Below, piece after piece: positions 8,407-17,453 of a DNA stretch of 64,000 nt. Source of the DNA: Streptomyces parvus (lineage in GTDB: Bacteria; Actinomycetota; Actinomycetes; Streptomycetales; Streptomycetaceae); assembly GCF_032121415.1 (NCBI RefSeq), contig NZ_CP135079.1, positions 6,510,001-6,574,000 of the forward strand, written 5' to 3'. Made by a program: the position numbers and the translations under genes. Below the pieces are notes generated by a model. It did no database searches and had not been told where the DNA came from. It saw only the letters and a list, made by a program, of their open reading frames with translations. Each line of letters starts with the position of its first letter. The first letter of the stretch is position 1.

Positions 8407-9204
8407 TCAGGCGATCAGGCCGACCACGGCCTCCGGCGTCAGCATCCGGAAGGTGAAGGCCTGATGGAAGTAGAGGTGGATGGTGGTGGCGTCGTGGTCC
8501 GCGTAGCCGATCGACAGATCCTGGCCGAGGCAGAGTTCGAAGTCCCCGCCCCGTGTCGACAGCAGCACCCCGCCCTTGACCGCGGGCGCCCACAGGATCT
8601 CGTCGTCCACCAGCCGGCTCAGATGCGTCTTGACCGGATACCCGTGGTCCGAGGTCTCGGCAGCCTCGGTGAACGCGTCAGCGCCGAGCAGCAGCCGGTA
8701 CGGTCCGTCGACACCGGCCAGCCGCAGCCGCGTCACGGCCTGGCTGACCGCCACCGGATAGTCCCGCGCGTCGGCGGGCAGCGGCAGCGGGTCGTGCGAG
8801 GAGCCGTCCCGCAGACCGGTGATCCCGGCCGCCCCGTACCCGTCGATGATCGCCATGTCCTCGGCGAACGCACAGGTGCGGGCCGCGTCCTTGACCGGCT
8901 GCCAGTCGCTGTCGGCGGAGCCCCGCTCCACGTCGTCCACGGCCTGGCGGCTCACCGTGAACGGCACCCGCCACTCGATGACCGGCATCGACGTGCGGGC
9001 CCGCGCCACCACGTCCGGGGTGGGCGGATCGATGTCGCGCAGATGGCCGTCGCCCACGGCGGCCAGCGTCGGACCGTCCGGATCGGACACGTCGACGACG
9101 CGGCGGCCGGCCACATGGCGGCGGAAGGTGCGCCGGGCCTCCTGCTCGATCCCGTCCCAGGCGGACGGGGTGACCGGTGCGAGTTCGCGGTGCAGGTTGT
9201 TCAT
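8407..9204 (-). CDS. Family 1 encapsulin shell protein
   Basis: 265 residues, the usual length for family 1 encapsulins (linocin M18-like, HK97 fold). Characteristic segments are the N-terminal LHRELAPVTPSAWDGIEQEA, the central RVPFTVSRQAVDDVERG and the C-terminal FRMLTPEAVVGLI. The protomer self-assembles into a closed icosahedral nanocompartment. The ATG overlaps the stop of the upstream DyP peroxidase gene by one base (TGATG), so shell and cargo are translationally coupled. The cargo gene being first in the operon is the common arrangement for DyP encapsulins. Confidence 0.93.
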   Translation of the reverse strand: MNNLHRELAPVTPSAWDGIEQEARRTFRRHVAGRRVVDVSDPDGPTLAAVGDGHLRDIDPPTPDVVARARTSMPVIEWRVPFTVSRQAVDDVERGSADSDWQPVKDAARTCAFAEDMAIIDGYGAAGITGLRDGSSHDPLPLPADARDYPVAVSQAVTRLRLAGVDGPYRLLLGADAFTEAAETSDHGYPVKTHLSRLVDDEILWAPAVKGGVLLSTRGGDFELCLGQDLSIGYADHDATTIHLYFHQAFTFRMLTPEAVVGLIA

Positions 9205-10304
9205 CACCGGGCGCTTTCTTGCAGGCTGCCGATGCGCAGCGAACCGTGGCCGGAACCGGCCGGGACCGGCTCCTGCCGGACGGGGCCGGGCGCCAGCTCC
9301 TGCCGGACCGGTGCGGCTGCCGGTTCCGGCAGGTCCCCGGAGCGGGACAGGGCGGGCAGGGGCGGCGGGTCGTCCAGGAAGTCGGCGCGGGGGGCGAAGA
9401 AGAGGGAGCCGGTGACCGCGGTGGAGAAGTCGAGGATGCGGTCGTGCGTCCCGGGCGGATCGCCGAGGAACATGTTCCGGAGCATGCGCTCGGTCACGTC
9501 GGGATCGGCGGCGTACCCGATGAAGTACGTACCGAACTCGCCCTTCCCGAAGCTGCCGAACGGCATGTTCGCCCGCAGGATGTCGCGCTCGGTGCCGTCT
9601 GGATCGGTGATGGTGTTGAGCGCGAGGTGGGAGTCGGCGGGCTTGTCCTCGTCCGGGAACTCCACGTCGTCCAGCTTGGTGCGGCCGATGACGCGTTCCT
9701 GCTCCTCGACGGTGAGCGCGTTCCAGGACGTCAGGTCGTGCAGGTACTTCTGGACGACGACGTAGCTGCCGCCCTCGAAGTCCGGGTCGTCGTCCGCACC
9801 GACCAGCGCCGCCGCACGGGCGTCGTCCCCGACCGGGTTCTCCGTACCGTCCACGAAGCCGAGCAGGTCCCGGTGGTCGAGGTAGCGGAAGCCGTGCGTC
9901 TCGTCCACGATCCGCAGGGCTCCGCCGAGCTTGTCGAGCAACTGGGCCGCCCACGCGTGGCAGACGTCCATCCGCTCGGCCCGGATGTGCAGCAGTACGT
10001 CGCCCGGGGTCGCCGGCGCGTGGTGCAACCGCCCGCGCAGCTCCGGGAACGGGTGCAGGTGAGCGGGGCGGGGCCCGGCGAACAGCCGGTCCCAGGCGCC
10101 GGAGCCGAACCCCGCCACACAGGCGAGACCGGAGTCCGGGAACCGGAAGCCGAGCGACCGGGCCACGGCCGCGAGATCCGGAAGCACGTCCCGTACAGCG
10201 CTCTCGCCACCCGGCTCGACCGTGCCGACCAGGATCAGCGCCGCGTTGGTCAACGGCGCCACGACGGGCTGTACGGAGACGGGCTCGGGGACGGCATCGG
10301 GCAT
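9204..10304 (-). CDS. DyP-type heme peroxidase with encapsulin cargo-loading peptide
   Basis: 366 residues. The GFVDGTEN motif near residue 148 supplies the catalytic Asp of DyP enzymes, and the SHLALN and ILRANMPFG segments carry the proximal His and distal Arg regions of the B-type class. DyPs use hydrogen peroxide to oxidise a broad range of substrates. After residue about 320 the fold ends and a Pro/Ala-rich linker with two near-identical A/P-x-VRQE units leads to a C-terminal GSLRIGSLQE. This is the conserved encapsulin cargo-loading peptide, followed by only three residues. The product should therefore be packaged in the shell encoded next door. Confidence 0.94.
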   Translation of the reverse strand: MPDAVPEPVSVQPVVAPLTNAALILVGTVEPGGESAVRDVLPDLAAVARSLGFRFPDSGLACVAGFGSGAWDRLFAGPRPAHLHPFPELRGRLHHAPATPGDVLLHIRAERMDVCHAWAAQLLDKLGGALRIVDETHGFRYLDHRDLLGFVDGTENPVGDDARAAALVGADDDPDFEGGSYVVVQKYLHDLTSWNALTVEEQERVIGRTKLDDVEFPDEDKPADSHLALNTITDPDGTERDILRANMPFGSFGKGEFGTYFIGYAADPDVTERMLRNMFLGDPPGTHDRILDFSTAVTGSLFFAPRADFLDDPPPLPALSRSGDLPEPAAAPVRQELAPGPVRQEPVPAGSGHGSLRIGSLQESAR

Positions 10305-10392
10305 GCGCGCACTCCAGTACGAAGGTGAACAGGGCTCGCAGCCACTAAGCCACGCCCCGCGGTCCCCCGCACCCCGGGGTGGACCGGCCGGG

Positions 10393-11835
10393 TCAGCCCG
10401 CCTCGGCCTCGGACCGGTCGCCGCCCCAGAGCGTGTGGAACGAACCCTCCCGGTCCGTACGCCGGTAGGTGTGCGCCCCGAAGAAGTCCCGCTGCCCCTG
10501 GGTGAGCGCCGCGGGCAGCCGGTCCGCGCGCAGCCCGTCGTAGTACGCGAGCGCGGCGGCGAAACCCGGCGTCGGCACGCCCTGGCGTACGGCCTCGGCC
10601 ACCACCGCCCGCCAGTCCTCCTGCGCGGCGCCGGTCTCCTGCTCGAACTCCTTGTCGGAGAGCAGGCTGACCAGGTCGGGCCGGTGGTCGTAGGCGGCGC
10701 GGATACGGTCGAGGAACGCCGCCCGGATGATGCAGCCCGCCCGCCAGACCGCCGCCACGGAGCCGAGGTCGATGTCCCAGCCGTAGGCTTCGCTGCCCGC
10801 TCTGATCTGGTGGAAGCCCTGCGTGTACGAGACGATCTTGGAGGCGTACAGGGCCTGCTCCACCCGGTCCGCGAACGCCGCCGCCCCCGCCTCGTCGAGC
10901 GGCTCGGGCGTGGGCCCCGGCAGGCCGCGCGCCGCCTCCCGCAGATCGGCGTGGCCGGAGAGCGACCGGGCGAAGACCGCCTCGGCGATCCCCGACACCG
11001 GGACCCCGAGATCGAGCGCGATCTGTACGGTCCAGCGCCCGGTGCCCTTCTGCTCCGCCCGGTCCTGCACGATGTCGACGAACGGCTTCCCGGTCGCAGC
11101 GTCCGTGTGGGCGAGGACCTCCGCCGTGATCTCGATCAGGTAGGAATCGAGCCGGCCGGTGTTCCACGTACGGAAGACGTCGGCGATCTGCGCGGGGGAG
11201 TACCCGGCGACGGCGCGCAGCAGGTCGTACGCCTCGGCGATGAGCTGCATGTCCGCGTACTCGATGCCGTTGTGGACCATCTTCACGAAGTGACCCGCGC
11301 CGTCCGGACCGATGTGCGCGGTGCACGGCGTGCCGTCCTTCGCCTGCGCGGCGATCCTCTCCAGCATCGGGCCCAGCGAGGCGTAGGACTCCGCCGAACC
11401 GCCCGGCATGATGCTGGGCCCGTTCAGCGCGCCCTCCTCGCCGCCGGAGATGCCCACCCCGACGAAGTGGATCCCGCGTTCGCGCAGCTCCTTCTCACGG
11501 CGGCGGGTGTCCTCGAAGTGGGCGTTCCCCCCGTCGATGACGACGTCGCCCTCCTCCAGCAGCGGCGCGAACTCCTGGATCACCGCGTCGGTGGGATCCC
11601 CCGCCTTCACCATGATCACCAGGCGCCGGGGACGCTCCAGCGCGGCGACGAACTCCTCGGGCGTGTGCGCGGCGACGAACGTGCCCTCGTCGCCGAACTC
11701 CTCGACCAGGGCATCGGTCCGGGACGTGGTGCGGTTGTGCAGGGCGACGGTGAAGCCGTTGCGGGCGAAGTTCCGGGCGAGGTTGCGGCCCATGACCGCG
11801 AGTCCGGTGACGCCGATCTGAGCAGTGCCGCTCAT
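10393..11835 (-). CDS. gnd: 6-phosphogluconate dehydrogenase, decarboxylating
   Basis: 480 residues, the normal length of the long (dimeric) Gnd. N-terminal Rossmann fold begins IGVTGLAVMGRNLARN. The substrate and catalytic regions GGSAESYASLGP, GHFVKMVHNGIEY and QKGTGRWT are intact, as is the C-terminal RDFFGAHTYRR tail. It oxidatively decarboxylates 6-phosphogluconate to ribulose 5-phosphate with NADP in the pentose phosphate pathway. It is monocistronic here: the encapsulin operon lies 88 bases downstream and DUF5709 begins 113 bases upstream, all on the minus strand. Confidence 0.97.
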   Translation of the reverse strand: MSGTAQIGVTGLAVMGRNLARNFARNGFTVALHNRTTSRTDALVEEFGDEGTFVAAHTPEEFVAALERPRRLVIMVKAGDPTDAVIQEFAPLLEEGDVVIDGGNAHFEDTRRREKELRERGIHFVGVGISGGEEGALNGPSIMPGGSAESYASLGPMLERIAAQAKDGTPCTAHIGPDGAGHFVKMVHNGIEYADMQLIAEAYDLLRAVAGYSPAQIADVFRTWNTGRLDSYLIEITAEVLAHTDAATGKPFVDIVQDRAEQKGTGRWTVQIALDLGVPVSGIAEAVFARSLSGHADLREAARGLPGPTPEPLDEAGAAAFADRVEQALYASKIVSYTQGFHQIRAGSEAYGWDIDLGSVAAVWRAGCIIRAAFLDRIRAAYDHRPDLVSLLSDKEFEQETGAAQEDWRAVVAEAVRQGVPTPGFAAALAYYDGLRADRLPAALTQGQRDFFGAHTYRRTDREGSFHTLWGGDRSEAEAG

Positions 11836-11948
11836 CTGTGTGCTCCTGGGGTGCGGTACGTACCGCTCTTCGGGTGCTGTGCTTCGGTCAGGGGGGTACG
11901 GGTGCGGGGACAGCCGCGTTCAGGGGTGGGCGCTCGCCGACGGCCCGC

Positions 11949-12485
11949 TCAGGGTGAGGCGGTCGTGCCACCGGTGGCACGACCGGTACCGGGACTGCCC
12001 GCGACCGGCGAGGGCTCCAGGAGGTCGTCGTCGTCCCCCGGCTCGGGGATCACGTGCATCGCGGCCTCCTCGGCCGACGCCGCGGCCCCGTCGATGCCCA
12101 CGTCGCTGGCGGTGAGGGTGGCCGGGACGGTCCCTTCCGCCTGCTGGGTCAACCGCCCGGCGCGGGCGACGCCCACCTGGTTGTCCCAGGGCTCGCCGTC
12201 GCCGCCCACGAGATCGCCCACACCGTCGCCGAGGGAGCCGTCCGGCTCGGGAACCTCCCTCGTCAGCCGCGTTTCGAGGGACTCGCCGGTGTGCCGCTCG
12301 TCGGCCGTGGTGCCGAGTCCCTCGACCACCCACGGGCGGTCCGGGGGTGCGTAGCCCTCGTCCAGCGGATCGCCGGTGCCGGACGGGTCCATGAGCGTGT
12401 CCTCCGCGCCGAGCTGCTCGGCGGGGTCGGAAGCCTCGGGTTCCTGGGGCTGGTAGACGTCGTCCCCCCAGTCGGTGTCGCTCAT
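11949..12485 (-). CDS. DUF5709 family acidic protein
   Basis: 178 residues, strongly acidic, beginning MSDTDWGDDVYQPQ, which is the typical opening of the actinobacterial DUF5709 family. It contains a DEGYAPPDRPWVVEG segment and an R-L-T-R-E-V-PEP block, also usual for the family. No signal peptide or membrane segment is seen. Function is unknown; members are often abundant in stationary phase. The start has a GGAAAGGA ribosome site. Longer frames upstream are low-complexity and have no site. Confidence 0.85.
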   Translation of the reverse strand: MSDTDWGDDVYQPQEPEASDPAEQLGAEDTLMDPSGTGDPLDEGYAPPDRPWVVEGLGTTADERHTGESLETRLTREVPEPDGSLGDGVGDLVGGDGEPWDNQVGVARAGRLTQQAEGTVPATLTASDVGIDGAAASAEEAAMHVIPEPGDDDDLLEPSPVAGSPGTGRATGGTTASP

Positions 12486-12660
12486 GGCGCGTCCTTTCCT
12501 CCGGGAGTACCGAATACCGTTGTCCCCTGTACGCAATTCCACTCCGGTCCCGCTCCGGCCGCAAAGGGAAGATCGGATCCGGGTCCCCCGCGCGGGAGGC
12601 GAGAAACGGTCCGTACGCAGGTCGCGCCGCGTTCCCCGGCGCACGGAGACCCTGGGGGCA

Positions 12661-12690
12661 CCGGGCTGTTCGAACCGTCGAACGGCCCGG
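12661..12690. repeat. 30-bp inverted repeat upstream of the broken gene
   Basis: CCGGGC-T-GTTCGA / TCGAAC-G-GCCCGG forms a 13-bp stem (with one G-T pair) around the loop ACCG. It lies immediately upstream of TAGGGT at 12693-12698, which stands 8 bases before the ATG at 12707 and looks like the -10 element of a leaderless promoter. The repeat would cover the -35 region and may be an operator; a terminator is the alternative. Confidence 0.5.
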
Positions 12691-12706
12691 CATAGGGTGG
12701 CCCTCC

Positions 12707-13636
12707 ATGGGGTACGGACAGTAGTCGCCCAGGGGCGGTCACCAGCAGCAGGGACCATGGCAGCCGTACGCGGGGCAGCCGCCCGCTCCCGGGGGCGGCG
12801 TGCCCTGGAACGGGCCCGCCCCCCGCCCCCCGCCGCCCTCCGGTGGGGGCCGGCGCCGTAGCTCGGTCGTCGCGGTCGTCGTGGCCACCGCCGTCGTGCC
12901 GGCCGCCGGGATCACCGGATTCCTGGTGCTCGGCGGTGACGCGGACGAGGGGGAGCCGGACCCGGGACCCACCGGAGCGGAAGCCGTCTCGCCGCCCGCG
13001 TCCCCGGGGGAACCCCGGGGCGGAGCCGAGGACGGCACCGCGCCCCTCGTGCCCGGCTGGAAGACGGTGACCAACCCCCAGCGCGGCATCGCCTTCGACG
13101 TGCCGGCGGACTGGGCGGTGAAGTCGTCCGGATGGGTGACGTACGTCGCCGAGAACGGCGACCCCGAGGAGACCCCGCTCGTCGGGTTCGCCGCCCCGGC
13201 GGTCCTCAAGGAGAAGTGGTGCCGGTCCGACGACGACGGCAACGGCACCCAGGAGGACACCCCGCTGGCCTCCGTGGGCTCCCGGGCCGAGCCGGACGCC
13301 CGCGATGTCACGGAAGCGGCCCGGGAGAACGCCCGCCTGTGGGTCTACGGCAGTTACGCCCAGCCGTCGAAGGAGAAGGTCACCACCGGGGGCCGCGAAG
13401 CCGTTCACCACGAAGTCCGGCCTCGGCGGGCGCGTGGCGACGGCCACCTCGACCGGTGCCGAAGGGACGGGCCGCTGCGCCCACGACGGAAAGGCGACCG
13501 CGTTCGCCTTCGAGACCCGGCGGGGGAGACCCTTTCCTGGACGTTCGTCGGTGTCCGCGGCGTCGACGACGAGGTGCCCGAGCCGACCGTGCGGAAGATC
13601 CTCGGTACGGTCCGGCTCGTCGACAGCGCACCCTGA
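12707..13636 (+). pseudogene. Broken gene for a membrane-anchored protein (nonsense codon plus two compensating frameshifts)
   Basis: The frame opens at ATG 12707 as MGYGQ and meets TAG at 12722. The same frame continues with a Gln/Pro/Gly-rich stretch typical of the N-terminus of streptomycete single-pass proteins, one transmembrane helix (VVAVVVATAVVPAAGITGF) and an extracellular domain with GIAFDVPADWAV. After VTT at about 13387 the normal sequence continues one frame over (AAKPFTTKSG ... ATAFAFET), consistent with one extra G in the run at 13388-13392. It returns to the first frame (AGETLSWTFVGV) after about 13518, consistent with one missing C in the run at 13516-13518. An intact call from 12800 would contain about 42 wrong residues. 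Decay or sequencing error are both possible. Confidence 0.7.
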
Positions 13637-14105
13637 CCTCCCGTGCCGCCCGGACGGGCCCCGGCCGACGCGGACCGGGGCCCGTCCGCTCCCCGTACAC
13701 TCGGCTCATGGGACGCAGCGCCGAGCCGAGTGAGTGCCCGCACCGGGCCTCCTCCGCGCTGCCCCCGGCCGCCGCCCGCGCGGCCGTGCCCCCGGCGCCC
13801 GCCGACGCGGCGCCCGGTACGGGCCGTACCGCACTCCACGGCCACGGCTAGCGATCTTCGCGAGCGTTCCCGGCAGCGGCACCCGGCGTTCCACGCGCCG
13901 GCGTGACCGCCCGCCCCGCCGCCCCCCACACCGGCACCACCTCCCCGCCGCGCCGAGCGCCGGAGCCCCGTCACCTACGGCTTCCGCCGGAAGCGTGCGT
14001 TCCACGTTCGGCTCCACACCGCCACGCGGCCCACGGCGCACCCGCCCGTGCCGCTTCCCGGCGACGGCCCAGCACCCGGCCGCCGCCGCACTCGAAGGGA
14101 TCATC
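13637..14105. other. 469-base gap: terminator and one doubtful leaderless ORF
   Basis: After the terminator at 13651-13688 there is TACACT at 13696-13701, then ATG at 13708 with a 47-codon frame to 13851 (Ala/Pro/Arg-rich, starting MGRSAEPSECPHRA). The spacing resembles a leaderless start, but there is no -35 match and no recognisable family, so I do not call it a gene. The remaining 250 bases upstream of murE show nothing identifiable. Confidence 0.35.
13651..13688 (+). terminator. Putative terminator after the broken gene
   Basis: Perfect 14-bp stem CGGACGGGCCCCGG / CCGGGGCCCGTCCG with a 10-base loop, 14 bases after the stop at 13636. No T-run. Confidence 0.7.
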
Positions 14106-15581
14106 GTGAAGCTGAGCGACCTCATGGCCGGCCAGGACCACCATGCGCTGCGGGGCACCCCCGACCGCACGGACGTCACCGCCGGCGTGACGTTCGACGC
14201 GGACCGGGTCGCCCCCGGTTCCGTCTTCGCCGCGGTGCCCGGCCATGCCGCCGGCGGCCCGCACGCCGTCGCCCCGGCCGTCGCACGCGGCGCGGTAGCC
14301 GTGCTCGTCGACGAACAGGCGCCACCCCTGCCCGCGGCACTGGGCGACGTGTGTGCCGTACGCGTCCCCGACGTCCGCAAGGCCGCCGCGGTGGTGGCCT
14401 CGCGCTACTTCGGCGAACCGGGCCGGGCGATGGACCTGATCGCCATCACCGGGACCAACGGCAAGACATCCGTCTCGTACATGACGGAGTCGGTGCTGCG
14501 GCTCGCCGAGCAGGCCCGGGTCGGAGTGATCGGCACCGCGGGCAGCCGGATCGGGGACGAGCTCATCCCGATGCCGCCCTCGGTGCTCAGCACTCCGGAA
14601 TCGCCCGATCTCCAGTACCTGCTGGGGCACATGCGCGACCGGGCGTGCGGAAGCGTCGTCCTGGAGGCCACCTCGATGGGGCTGCTGACGCACCGCCTGG
14701 ACCGGACGTTCATCGATGTCGGCGTCTTCACCAACCTGACCCAGGACCACCTCGACGACCACGGCACCATGGAGAACTACCGGGACGCCAAACTCCGCCT
14801 CTTCCAGGGCCTGTGCCGACGTGCCGTGGTCAACGCCGACGACCCGGTGGGTGCCGGGATCCGGAAGCTGATGCCCGGCGCGGTGACCACGTACGCGCTG
14901 GACGGCGACGCCGACTACCGCGCGAGCGATCTCACTGTGGACGCCTCGGGCTCCCGGTTCACCCTGCACCACGACGGTCGCAAGTATCCGGCGGCGATCC
15001 CGTCGCCGGGCCGGTTCTCGGTCTCCAACGCGCTGGCCACGGTCGCCGCGTGCCACCTCCTGGGACACGGTCTGGCCGGGCTGGTCGACGCGCTGGAACG
15101 GATGCCGCAGATCCCCGGCCGCTTCGAGCGCCTCCAGGTCCCCGGGGGTACCTCGGTGATCGTGGACTACGCCCACTCGCCGGACTCCCTCAGCAAGGTC
15201 CTCACCGCCATCCGGGGCTTCGCCCGGGGCCGGGTCATCACCGTGTTCGGCTGTGGCGGCGACCGCGACACCACCAAGCGCGCCGAAATGGGCGCGATCG
15301 CGGGCACCCACTCCGACCTGTGCGTTCTCACCTCCGACAACCCCCGGTACGAGGACCCCGAGGCCATCCTCGACCAGATCGCGGAGGGCATCGCGTCGAC
15401 CGGGACGCCGTTCGAGCGGCTGACCGACCGCCGCCCGGCCATCGCCGCCGCGCTGGCGGAGGCGGGGCCGGACGACATCGTGCTCATCGCGGGCAAGGGC
15501 AGCGAACCTCACCAGAGCATCCGGGGCGAACTGCTCCCCTTCAGCGACATGGCGACCGTGCGTGAGCTGATCGGCACGTAG
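14106..15581 (+). CDS. MurE-type Mur ligase outside the division/cell wall cluster
   Basis: 491 residues, GTG start with AAGGGA 6 bases upstream. The ATP loop GTNGKTS lies near residues 115-121, followed by the ATSMGLLTHRLD and DHLDDHGTMENY segments and the DNPRYEDP motif near 411-418. In MurE the DNPR form of that motif correlates with diaminopimelate as the added amino acid. MurE ligates it to UDP-MurNAc-L-Ala-D-Glu. No other mur, fts or mra gene is nearby, so this is probably a second copy; many streptomycetes carry such paralogues, some near natural-product genes. Whether it makes wall precursor or acts on another substrate cannot be told from sequence alone. Confidence 0.88.
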   Translation: MKLSDLMAGQDHHALRGTPDRTDVTAGVTFDADRVAPGSVFAAVPGHAAGGPHAVAPAVARGAVAVLVDEQAPPLPAALGDVCAVRVPDVRKAAAVVASRYFGEPGRAMDLIAITGTNGKTSVSYMTESVLRLAEQARVGVIGTAGSRIGDELIPMPPSVLSTPESPDLQYLLGHMRDRACGSVVLEATSMGLLTHRLDRTFIDVGVFTNLTQDHLDDHGTMENYRDAKLRLFQGLCRRAVVNADDPVGAGIRKLMPGAVTTYALDGDADYRASDLTVDASGSRFTLHHDGRKYPAAIPSPGRFSVSNALATVAACHLLGHGLAGLVDALERMPQIPGRFERLQVPGGTSVIVDYAHSPDSLSKVLTAIRGFARGRVITVFGCGGDRDTTKRAEMGAIAGTHSDLCVLTSDNPRYEDPEAILDQIAEGIASTGTPFERLTDRRPAIAAALAEAGPDDIVLIAGKGSEPHQSIRGELLPFSDMATVRELIGT

Positions 15582-15708
15582 GCCCGCAGAAGTGGGGGCC
15601 CTGGGCGTGCGGGCCAAGATCAATGCGCTGGCGGAGGCGGCGGGTGAGCTGGGATGCTGCCCCGGCCGGCCGAACGCCGGACGGAGCAGGAGCGGGGGAG
15701 CGGGCGCC

Positions 15709-17364
15709 GTGGACGTATTCACGACGAAGACCGGGCGGGTACGGGGGCGGCGCTCCGCCCGGGACAGCGCGGTCGTCTCCGTACGCGGACTCCCTTACGC
15801 CGCACCGCCCTTCGGCCCCCGCCGGTTCCGGGAGCCGCAGCCGCCGGAACCCTGGGACGGCGTGCGCGACTGCGCCGCCTTCGGTCCGGTGGCCCCGCAG
15901 TCGGCCGAACTGCCGGGCGCGCCCGGCTGGTCACCCGGTGACGAGGACATCCTGACGCTGAACATCTGGACGCCCGCCGACGGCCCGGGCGACCTGCCCG
16001 TGCTGGTCTGGATCCACGGCGGTGCGTACGTCTTCGGGTCCTCGGCCCAGCCCGACTTCGACGGCACCGCACTGGCGGGCGAAGGGCTCGTCGTCGTCAC
16101 CCTCAACAGCCGTCTCGGCTTCGAGGGGTTCGGCCATGTGCCCGTCGCCGACGGCGACATGCCCGGCCTGGCCCCCGAGCCCGCCGGCGGCACGCCCGCC
16201 CCCGTCCTCGACGCCGAAAGAGGCTCCGCGGCCTTCCCCGACAACCGGGGTCTCCTCGATCAGATCGCCGCCCTGGAATGGGTCCGCGACAACATCGCCG
16301 CGTTCGGCGGCTCGCCCGACCGGGTCACCCTCGCCGGGCAGTCGTCGGGCGCGACCTCCGTGGCCTGCCTGACGGTGGCCGACCGGGCGCGCGGCCTCTT
16401 CCGCCGCGCCGTCCTGCACAGCGCCGTCAACGCCTTCGCCTCGGTGGAGCAGGCGACCCGCACCACGGCCGAGGTCGCCGCGGAGGCCGGGGTGCCCGCC
16501 ACCCGGGCCGGGCTGGCGGCCGCCCCGCCCGAGGTCCTCGTGGCCGCCACGGACCGGGTGTGCGCGCGCTACGCACAGGACCCCGCGTCGGGGCAGCGCC
16601 ACTACGTCCCGGCGATCTACGGTCCGGTCGCCGACGGTGTCCTCCTGACCGCCGACCCGCTGGAGGCGCTGCCGGCAGGAGCGGGCGGCGCGGTGGAGCT
16701 GCTGGTCTGCCACACCACGGAGGAGTACTGGCTCCTGGACGCGGTCGGCAGCAGCGCGAAGATCACGACAGAGGAACAACTGGCCGTCTTCGCCGCTGAC
16801 TTCGGGCTCCCGGCCTCGCTCGTCGAGGGCCACCGCGAACGCCTGCCGGGCGCGCGGGTGCTCGACGTCTACCTGACCCTCTGCTCCGGCCTCCTCTTCG
16901 CCGAGTACAGCTCCCGCCTCGCCGAGGCCCACGCCCGGGCGGGCGGCCGGGCCTTCCTCGCCCGCTTCGACCGCCGCCGGGACAGTGGCGGGCGGCGGGT
17001 CCGCGCCTGGCACTGCGCGGACATCCCGTTCGCCTTCGGCAACCTCCACGAGGAGAGCCTCCACTTCCTCGTAGGCGGCCCGCCCGGCGAGGCCGACGAG
17101 GAGCTCTCCCGGCGCATGACCGGTGCCTGGACAGGGTTCGCCGCCCAGGGCGACCCGGGCTGGGGCCCCCTTGACGGACCGGCCGGCGGCGGGGCGACGG
17201 TACGGGTCTGGCGCACGGCGGCGGAAGAGGAAGGGGGCGCGGAGGAGGAAGGGGGCGCGGCCCGGCGGGCGGTGGCCGGACCGGCCGGGAACGCCCCGCC
17301 CGGGAAACAGGGCGGCTTCCGTGACCTCTGGCGTACCGCTGGACTGCCGCTGCTGGCTCCCTGA
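15709..17364 (+). CDS. Type B carboxylesterase
   Basis: 551 residues. The alpha/beta-hydrolase signatures of the carboxylesterase/lipase B family are clear: oxyanion WIHGGAYVFGS, nucleophile elbow GQSSGA (Ser near residue 211), an acidic EEYW segment and the catalytic His in WHCADIPF. No signal peptide, so probably cytoplasmic. The GTG at 15709 directly precedes VDVFTTKTGRVRG, the normal family start, with GGGGGAG upstream; a longer frame from 15592 is low-complexity. Near the C-terminus an acidic AEEEGG unit is repeated, encoded by a 16-base direct repeat around 17228-17262. Confidence 0.9.
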   Translation: MDVFTTKTGRVRGRRSARDSAVVSVRGLPYAAPPFGPRRFREPQPPEPWDGVRDCAAFGPVAPQSAELPGAPGWSPGDEDILTLNIWTPADGPGDLPVLVWIHGGAYVFGSSAQPDFDGTALAGEGLVVVTLNSRLGFEGFGHVPVADGDMPGLAPEPAGGTPAPVLDAERGSAAFPDNRGLLDQIAALEWVRDNIAAFGGSPDRVTLAGQSSGATSVACLTVADRARGLFRRAVLHSAVNAFASVEQATRTTAEVAAEAGVPATRAGLAAAPPEVLVAATDRVCARYAQDPASGQRHYVPAIYGPVADGVLLTADPLEALPAGAGGAVELLVCHTTEEYWLLDAVGSSAKITTEEQLAVFAADFGLPASLVEGHRERLPGARVLDVYLTLCSGLLFAEYSSRLAEAHARAGGRAFLARFDRRRDSGGRRVRAWHCADIPFAFGNLHEESLHFLVGGPPGEADEELSRRMTGAWTGFAAQGDPGWGPLDGPAGGGATVRVWRTAAEEEGGAEEEGGAARRAVAGPAGNAPPGKQGGFRDLWRTAGLPLLAP

Positions 17365-17392
17365 GCCGGCCGACCGGGCGGAGCCACGCCCT

Positions 17393-17444
17393 GCACCCGG
17401 ACCGAGCGTGGTCGTGCCCGGGTGCGGCCCGTCCGTGCGGGCCG
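17393..17444. terminator. Two adjacent hairpins between convergent genes
   Basis: GCACCCGG (17393-17400) pairs with CCGGGTGC (17418-17425), and CGGCCCG (17425-17431) pairs with CGGGCCG (17438-17444). They separate the carboxylesterase gene from the ABC ATPase gene that runs towards it, as expected for a bidirectional terminator. Confidence 0.55.
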
Positions 17445-17453
17445 TGCCGTGGT

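Noticed and set aside
12668..12683. GTTCGAAC resembling a tRNA T-loop
   Set aside because: There is no acceptor stem, anticodon arm or CCA end; it belongs to the 30-bp inverted repeat.
13708..13851. 47-codon ORF with a leaderless-type TACACT spacing
   Set aside because: The -10 match sits just after a terminator arm, there is no -35 match, and the peptide is Ala/Pro/Arg-rich without homologues that I know.
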